This document shows, piece after piece, positions 58,719-64,000 of a DNA stretch of 64,000 nucleotides (position 1 is the stretch's first letter; each line of letters starts with the position of its first letter). The stretch lies in contig OZ005692.1 of NCBI GenBank assembly GCA_963930775.1, positions 5,194,135 through 5,258,134 on the forward strand. The letters are read 5' to 3'. A program made the position numbers and the translations under genes. A model generated the notes under the pieces. That model was not told the DNA's origin and did not search any database. It was given only the letters and a program-made list of their open reading frames with translations. Source of the stretch: Cliona cf. orientalis (Eukaryota > Porifera > Demospongiae > Clionaida > Clionaidae).

Positions 58719-60950
58719 ATGGCTGTTTATCGTTTACTCGGGCTAGGAGCTTTTAATCGTTACGGTGATCTCGATGAGTTTGAAGAGAAATCTCAAATGG
58801 ATGTCGAGGAAAACGCTCAAAGTTGTTGTTCCCTTCCCTTTTTTCTTCAGGATCTCTGTCTTTTGGTGGTCATCAACGAGCTAGATAGCTACCCTACAGA
58901 GCTGCTGGCTGCGCTGCCTAGTTGGTTACGTTATCGTGTACTGAGTAGTGCTCCTGCCCTTGATCTGGCTCGTTTGGAGTGTACACCTGTCGCCATTGGA
59001 GTTGACACTGATGGAATCTGGAAGTCACGACTAAATGCCGGTCACAGTGAACATGTTGGCCGCCGTACTCGATTAACAGCACTGAGTCCTTTTTTCGATG
59101 ATGACAATCATGGAGAATCACCAAGTAAGGGAAACCCTTTTCATTTTGATGTTTCTAGTTCCCACCGCTCTAGCTCGTTACGTGAAGTACTACGTTCTAG
59201 TTACTATGACATCCATGATAGCGATTTTACACGGCACATTGTCAAATACCTTGAGATAGCAGACACCAAGCTTTCAGTAGGAAATCAATTTATGTTTGAA
59301 ATAGCATCGGATCTATTTACTGCTTCGAACGTTGAAGGTCTTATTCACCAATTGGTATCGATCCAAGGAAATTTAATTCTGTCAAATCTTACAGGTGCTT
59401 CACATCACGATTGTCGCAATCCAGTGAGGTGTAATCAAGTATGGAAGAGACAGGTGACTGCTCTTGTGGTAAAAGATTTAGATGCATTTTCTGAGGCATA
59501 TCAGTCCCACTTTGGTTTTGGTGGCCGCCATGTTATTCGGCTTACACCACGTCGCCTTATGCATTTCTATGACCAATCCTCTCCGACAGAGCTTCTGTTC
59601 TTAATATTTAAGAGCTGTCAACTACGTCCGTTTGGAGTCAATTTTTGCATTGATGCTATTTCGCGGTCTATATTTCCTAGCTTATGTAAGGAAATGCTTG
59701 CTTTAGATAGCAATCTGACCTTACCTTCAGAAGATACAAAATACATACCCATTATTCACCACTTCTTAGAAAATGTTACCAGTCTTAGGTTGCAGTGTGA
59801 TGAATATGGTCAGATTAGTGTGATAGTGAATATGGTTAAGATGGCTATAGCTAATGGTCAGGCCAGCAATTTGAAAAATCTTATATGTTCCATGAAAGAT
59901 CTGTATATGGATATTATCGGGCCATTATGTTCTTTGTTTTCACTCAAAAACTTTCAATTTCTCATGTTGGATATCAACAAGACTTATCCGCTGGCATTAA
60001 ATCATCTATTGCAAGCGTTTATTACAGCTCCGTGTCCGCATGTACAGAAGCTTATACTTCGTGTTCGTGATTCACAGCTCCAGCTGACGTTAAAAGAAAA
60101 TCAGCTAGCTTCTCTTGACATGAAAGGTATGACCATACCTTCTTGTAGTCTAACGCACAAAGTATTAACATTTTCTTCAAGGGATGGCCTAACCAATGGG
60201 TTGTACTTACTACTTCAGTTTCCTGTTATTCGATTGAAAAAATTAGTACTATTCACAAAGAGTGAAAACTTTCACCTCTGTGCTGCTCATCCAGACCTAC
60301 AGGTGGTCAAGCTAGATATCACTGTTGATAGTTTGAGCTATGTTCCACATTCTAGGCAAAATCCGCCACAGAAAATGACACTTCAAAAGGATGTAGTGTT
60401 ACTATTTCAGATTGATTCACTCCAGAAAATTCGCATTGGTGGCATTGACATATCAAATGAGATGAAACTTGGCATAGTTCAAGGTTTGCAAGAAAGATCT
60501 CATCTCACACCACTAAGAAAATTGTCGCTCGAGCTTGAAACACATCATTCTTATGAAACTCAAGACTTGGAGGCACTATATGATGCTATATTCTCACTTC
60601 CTGAACTCCAGAACCTTAAACTAGTTTTAGGCAGAGGACTTAGTGACATGATAAGTGATAAATCCAATCGTTATGAGGAAGTACTTTACAAGAGTTGGAA
60701 TCATAGAGCGGCTGGTGTAAAACTGAAATCAATTCATCTTCTAACTCACGAGACAGATCTGAAGCAGGTCTCACTTGTCACGCAGCACTTATCATTTTCA
60801 TTGCCTAAACTCCCTGATAGGGTGTCACCAGATCTAGAGCATATCTTCTACTCTGGCTATGATTTTGATGATTTTTATGCATATGGTGGCTCTGATGATT
60901 CCTATAGCTATGAATATGACCCATGGACATACGACTCAGATGATTATTAA
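58719..60950 (+). CDS. Intronless 743-residue protein with probable leucine-rich repeats, unrecognised family
   Basis: The start is chosen at ATG 58719 (context AAACATGG, MAVYRLLGLGAF); the frame is open a little upstream but has no earlier ATG. Residues ~45-95 (LCLLVVINELDSYPTELLAA, LPSWLRYRVLSSAPALDLAR) have the length and leucine pattern of an F-box-like helical module. The middle is charged and serine-rich. From about 390 onward there are repeated L-x-x-L blocks (NLKNLICSMKDLYMDIIG, VIRLKKLVLF, LRKLSLELE, LPELQNLKLVLG) that read as irregular leucine-rich repeats. It ends in an acidic, tyrosine-rich tail (FDDFYAYGGSDDSYSYEY, ending YDSDDY). No transmembrane segment or signal peptide seen. 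F-box/LRR proteins act as substrate receptors in SCF ubiquitin ligases; that role here is only a guess. Lack of introns suggests a retrocopy origin or a single-exon family. Confidence 0.8.
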   Translation: MAVYRLLGLGAFNRYGDLDEFEEKSQMDVEENAQSCCSLPFFLQDLCLLVVINELDSYPTELLAALPSWLRYRVLSSAPALDLARLECTPVAIGVDTDGIWKSRLNAGHSEHVGRRTRLTALSPFFDDDNHGESPSKGNPFHFDVSSSHRSSSLREVLRSSYYDIHDSDFTRHIVKYLEIADTKLSVGNQFMFEIASDLFTASNVEGLIHQLVSIQGNLILSNLTGASHHDCRNPVRCNQVWKRQVTALVVKDLDAFSEAYQSHFGFGGRHVIRLTPRRLMHFYDQSSPTELLFLIFKSCQLRPFGVNFCIDAISRSIFPSLCKEMLALDSNLTLPSEDTKYIPIIHHFLENVTSLRLQCDEYGQISVIVNMVKMAIANGQASNLKNLICSMKDLYMDIIGPLCSLFSLKNFQFLMLDINKTYPLALNHLLQAFITAPCPHVQKLILRVRDSQLQLTLKENQLASLDMKGMTIPSCSLTHKVLTFSSRDGLTNGLYLLLQFPVIRLKKLVLFTKSENFHLCAAHPDLQVVKLDITVDSLSYVPHSRQNPPQKMTLQKDVVLLFQIDSLQKIRIGGIDISNEMKLGIVQGLQERSHLTPLRKLSLELETHHSYETQDLEALYDAIFSLPELQNLKLVLGRGLSDMISDKSNRYEEVLYKSWNHRAAGVKLKSIHLLTHETDLKQVSLVTQHLSFSLPKLPDRVSPDLEHIFYSGYDFDDFYAYGGSDDSYSYEYDPWTYDSDDY

Positions 60951-61575
60951 GTTGCTGTTGATCACCATGTCATGTATACACGTCACATTACTAAACGTTT
61001 ACAACAATGTGCAGTACGTGTTCATGCATACGTGTTTTTTTACTCATTTTTTTCATAGTCGTCCATATAATCATAGTATTATAATTATGTAATTAATATA
61101 GAGTGATTGTAATAATAATTATTATTATAGCGTTGTTTTACTTCAGTCCTCGCCATAGAGCGCAGGCAAAGGGTTATACTGTAGCAGTCATTAGTAATTT
61201 TGGTGATTTTGTCCGTCCGTCTGAACCCTCCCTGTGTTCACTGCTACCATGCATGCATGCATGGTAAGGGTCATCAGAGGAATTATAGTGGTAGGAATTA
61301 TGCAATGTCTAATTGGGCTGAATAGATCTTACTTGGTGCCTTAGGTCTACTATTGACTTTAATAAAACGACAGTTTTTCGTGTGTAGAATTTGAGGCTGG
61401 ATTAATTTATTCAATTTTTGTTGGATAAACTCACAAATGGCACGAGAATTGAAGTGAACGAAACTGATGTTTGGTTAGCATTTGTTACAGCTCTGAGAAT
61501 AAGCAGATGACCATTTTTGGATATTTTCTTGTTCTTCCTTAACCATTGCCCCTATAGTTACTGTGTGTGTGTGAG
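60951..61575. repeat. 3' flank with partial family E copy
   Basis: 61145-61290 has cgccatagagcgcaggcaaa, ttttgtccgtccgtctgaac and cctccc in the reverse family E sense, followed by catgcatgcatgcatg. Nothing else recognised. Confidence 0.5.
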
Positions 61576-62020
61576 CCTGCCATGTCTAATAGAATGGTGG
61601 ACTCCGCTAGATCAGTGCTCAACAACTATCTTCCTGATGTCTACATCTACACTGATAGCTACAGTCAACTTAAGGAACTGAGGCTGGCAAGTATGTGCAG
61701 AATCACTCTTTTCTTTTCTCCTTAAATTATGACATTTTTATTGTGAAGGTCTCCTGGTTATGGGATGACACTGGTGTCCGAAAATACATGCACTCTGCAT
61801 AAAGCTCCACCCAAGCCACACCCACTCAGCCACCAGGTCATGGAGAAAGAGAAGATGGAGATAAAAAGTCAGCTTCTATTCTCCCTGAAGACATTAAATT
61901 TGGCAAACAGATGGCCATGTACTTAATAGAAGGAATATTCAAGGTACAAATTAATAATGTCAATTTTTGTGTCATTTTTATGGTAGCTATGTCCAGGGTG
62001 GTTGTGCTGATAGTGGTTGA
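61576..62020 (+). pseudogene. RCL1-like (RNA 3'-phosphate cyclase-like) fragment, truncated
   Basis: Three pieces resemble the second half of RCL1, a nucleolar 18S rRNA-processing factor. 61576-61690 reads PAMSNRMVDSARSVLNNYLP then DVYIYTD; 61749-61943 reads SPGYGMTLVSEN and, in another frame, DGDKKSASILPEDIKFG to YLIEGIFK; 61997-62020 reads GGCADSG then a stop. Typical splice-like AG/GT borders separate them, so this came from a genomic copy rather than an mRNA. But the frame changes within the second piece, the YTD-SPG join does not keep phase, and neither the N-terminal nor the last exons are present. Confidence 0.6.
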
Positions 62021-62179
62021 AGTTACATCCATTATTGTGCAGCTGTTGCAAAATCCTCTTAATCTTTACTAATTAAATACTTTGACAGTGCCAATGAATG
62101 CACAGTAGTGCAGAACCCTCACTGCTACACATGCATGACTCATGCACATGTAGATCTATAGCATGTCTCAATGTGTAGC

Positions 62180-62576
62180 TATGCCTGCTCAATATCAGGA
62201 GGATCAGACATACCCTGCACCTGAACAGGGTTCAGGTTTTCTTTAGAGTCACTTAAACTGAATTATGCACTTGAGAGCCACTGCCTGTTTACACTGTCAC
62301 TGCTCACCAGCAAGGCACAGAATGGCAATCAGTCATGTTGCTGAGGTAGGTGCCATGTAAACACAGACTGGCAACAGCTGCACACTACTACACCACTGGG
62401 CAGGATTTAACATGCCACTTTTCCTTGATGCTGGCAAACCTCGGATGAGTACTTTCTCTCAGACAACCCTTAGCCTTACCATACAGATGGACGGACAGAC
62501 GGACAAACGGATGGACGGACAAATATCGCCAAACGATTGCAGTAACCCTCCGCCTACGCTTTGCGGCAAGGATTAA
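62180..62576 (+). repeat. Interspersed repeat family E, copy 3
   Basis: tcaatatcaggaggatcaga, gtaaacacagactggcaaca, tactactacaccactgg, gatggacggacagacggac and ccctccgcctacgctttg, as in 15500-15880. Confidence 0.8.
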
Positions 62577-62640
62577 TTATTATGTAGCTATACAGCAGCA
62601 GTTGTAGCTACCTCTTGCATGCGTTTTAGCCAAAAAAGTT

Positions 62641-62882
62641 CAGGATTTCATCTGGTGATAAAAATTTAGGGTGAAAGCGTGATAAGTTCCTTGGGACGTA
62701 TTTTAATTTCTCTAATTCCTCCAGATTGTTTTGGATAATAATTTTGATCAAAAACAAATGCTAGTGGTTTGATTTGGTGACTTGTGATGTGATTATAATG
62801 CTTATTTTAATCAAAATTCTTGGAGGGGGGAGCTAGGGAGTTCAGAGAGAAGTGGGACCCTGTCCCCCCAAATGAAACCCTG
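62641..62882. mobile_element. Short element with CAGGATTTCAT / ATGAAACCCTG ends
   Basis: CAGGATTTCATCTGG at the left and ccccaaatgaaaccctg at the right, akin to the 1.6-kb element at 47385-49005. 242 bp. Confidence 0.6.
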
Positions 62883-63092
62883 AAGTCCCAATATTGATAG
62901 CAGTTATTATATCGATCGTTATTAATTACTACTGTTGTATAAGTGTAAACTATAGCTATATATAACAAGTTCATCATCTCTATCACTATAACAAACATGC
63001 ATTAAATTTTATCGATGTCCCTAGTCACAATCAAGACTATCTATAGCTAACTAAGTTGTTCTAATACTAATATTGTTTTCTGATTCAGTTGC

Positions 63093-63994
63093 TCACTTTG
63101 TGCAGACCACACAGTTGAGTTCCTTCTCTTGATTATAGGGAGGGCAAGGCATGCCATTGCAGCTGGCTTCAACGTGGTGAAAGGATGCACCATTAGTGTT
63201 TGGAGCACTGCCACGAATAGACTCCTGATCTGCATCAACACATTCAAAAGTTGCTCGTCGGTGACCTTTATAAGAAGACATGAGGTATCCATAATATTCC
63301 CTTGTCCAGGATGTTGGGCAGCTGGTCTTAGCTGGTATCATCAGGACTGTCTCACGTGTTGAGACATAGCAAATAGCACAGGGAGCATTGTGATGGTTTG
63401 AGCTTTGCAGTGGACCTCCTTCATATTCAGTCCCATACACATAGCTGTGATCTCTTATCCCAAGCGCATGTGACAGAGTGTATTCCGGATCTTCAGGCAT
63501 GCATAGGTAGTTTGATCCACCACCTTGGTGTGTGCGATCGCTCATCCCAGCTCTTCCATTGTAGATCATCTCAGTACCTATGTTAGCTGGACAGGAGCTC
63601 TTTCCCCATCTTATGTAAGTCACCCCTCCACTTCTTGGTCCTGCTAGTCCCACAGGTCCTTGTGGTCCAGTTGCTCCCCTAGCTCCTGGCTGGCCTTGAG
63701 GTCCAGGGGGTCCACCTGCTGGACCAGGCTCCCCTTTAGCTCCTGGTGGTCCTTGAGCACCAGGCAATCCATCACGTCCATCTCTTCCATGATTGCCATC
63801 TCGACCATCACGACCTCGAAGCAAGTTAAAGTCAGGGCAGCTGGACAAGTTCACATTGCTGTTAGAATCTCTCACTTCTCTATCAAGCACTGCCATTCCT
63901 AAAAAATAATCATAGCTACTTAGTGAATGTAACCACATTGTCATAATATTATAGGAATACCTTCACTATTTACTGCTAGAAACATGAGCAGCAT
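63093..63994 (-). CDS. Short-chain (spongin-type, C4-like) collagen
   Basis: Exon 63961 to at least 63994 encodes a hydrophobic leader ([12 protein letters not shown], possibly longer beyond the window edge). Donor GTGAAG|GTATTCC, a 62-bp intron and acceptor TTTTTTAG|GAATGG keep the frame into 63093-63898. There follow an N-terminal linker with one Cys, about 20 Gly-X-Y triplets ([20 protein letters not shown] onward) with one single-residue interruption near [10 protein letters not shown], and a ~150-residue cysteine-rich C-terminal domain: [45 protein letters not shown] and ending [19 protein letters not shown]. This is the short-chain collagen C4 / spongin short-chain family, secreted into sponge matrix or attachment structures. 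Calling the organism a sponge rests largely on this gene. Confidence 0.9.
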
Positions 63995-64000
63995 GAGTGA

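Overview
This is a eukaryotic, intron-bearing, AT-rich genomic window, most likely from a demosponge. Three things point there: a short-chain (spongin-type) collagen gene at the right edge, a metazoan ATG7 with ordinary GT-AG (plus one GC-AG) introns at the left edge, and a kinase joined to a death-like domain of the kind expanded in sponges. Species was not determined; all identities come from reading translations, with no database search.

Layout. 611-6148 (+): the last seven exons of ATG7, with introns full of small inverted-repeat elements. 6.1-24.4 kb: no convincing gene, only a dense field of non-autonomous DNA elements and one 2.4-kb element with long terminal inverted repeats (18722-21160). 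24470-27698 (-): kinase exon followed by a death-like-domain exon. 27.77-31.44 kb (-): two decayed copies of a Crypton/KIAA1958-type tyrosine-recombinase gene. 32653-39098: a 6.4-kb DNA transposon with ~110-bp terminal inverted repeats, a perfect 7-bp target duplication and a broken P-element-like transposase; a 317-bp relative with its own 7-bp duplication lies at 24809-25125. 39-49 kb: a small-exon gene fragment, a hAT-like fossil, a hammerhead-like RNA motif and many short elements. 49182-49404 (-): a ubiquitin-coding exon with six substitutions. 52479-52514 (+): a second copy of the ATG7 terminal exon, encoding the identical peptide. 55186-57088 (+): a five-exon secreted protein with some resemblance to ependymin-related proteins. 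58719-60950 (+): an intronless 743-residue protein with probable leucine-rich repeats. 61576-62020 (+): a truncated RCL1-like fragment. 63093-63994 (-): the short-chain collagen.

As a whole, a few host genes (autophagy, ubiquitin, a putative death-fold signalling kinase, extracellular matrix) sit in a matrix of short DNA transposons. Many of these share the terminal signature TAC[C/T]GTA with a TA target, which suggests mobilisation by one transposase lineage. The most interesting points are the 7-bp-TSD P-like element and its MITE, the kinase-death gene, the duplicated ATG7 exon, the variant ubiquitin and the hammerhead-like motif.
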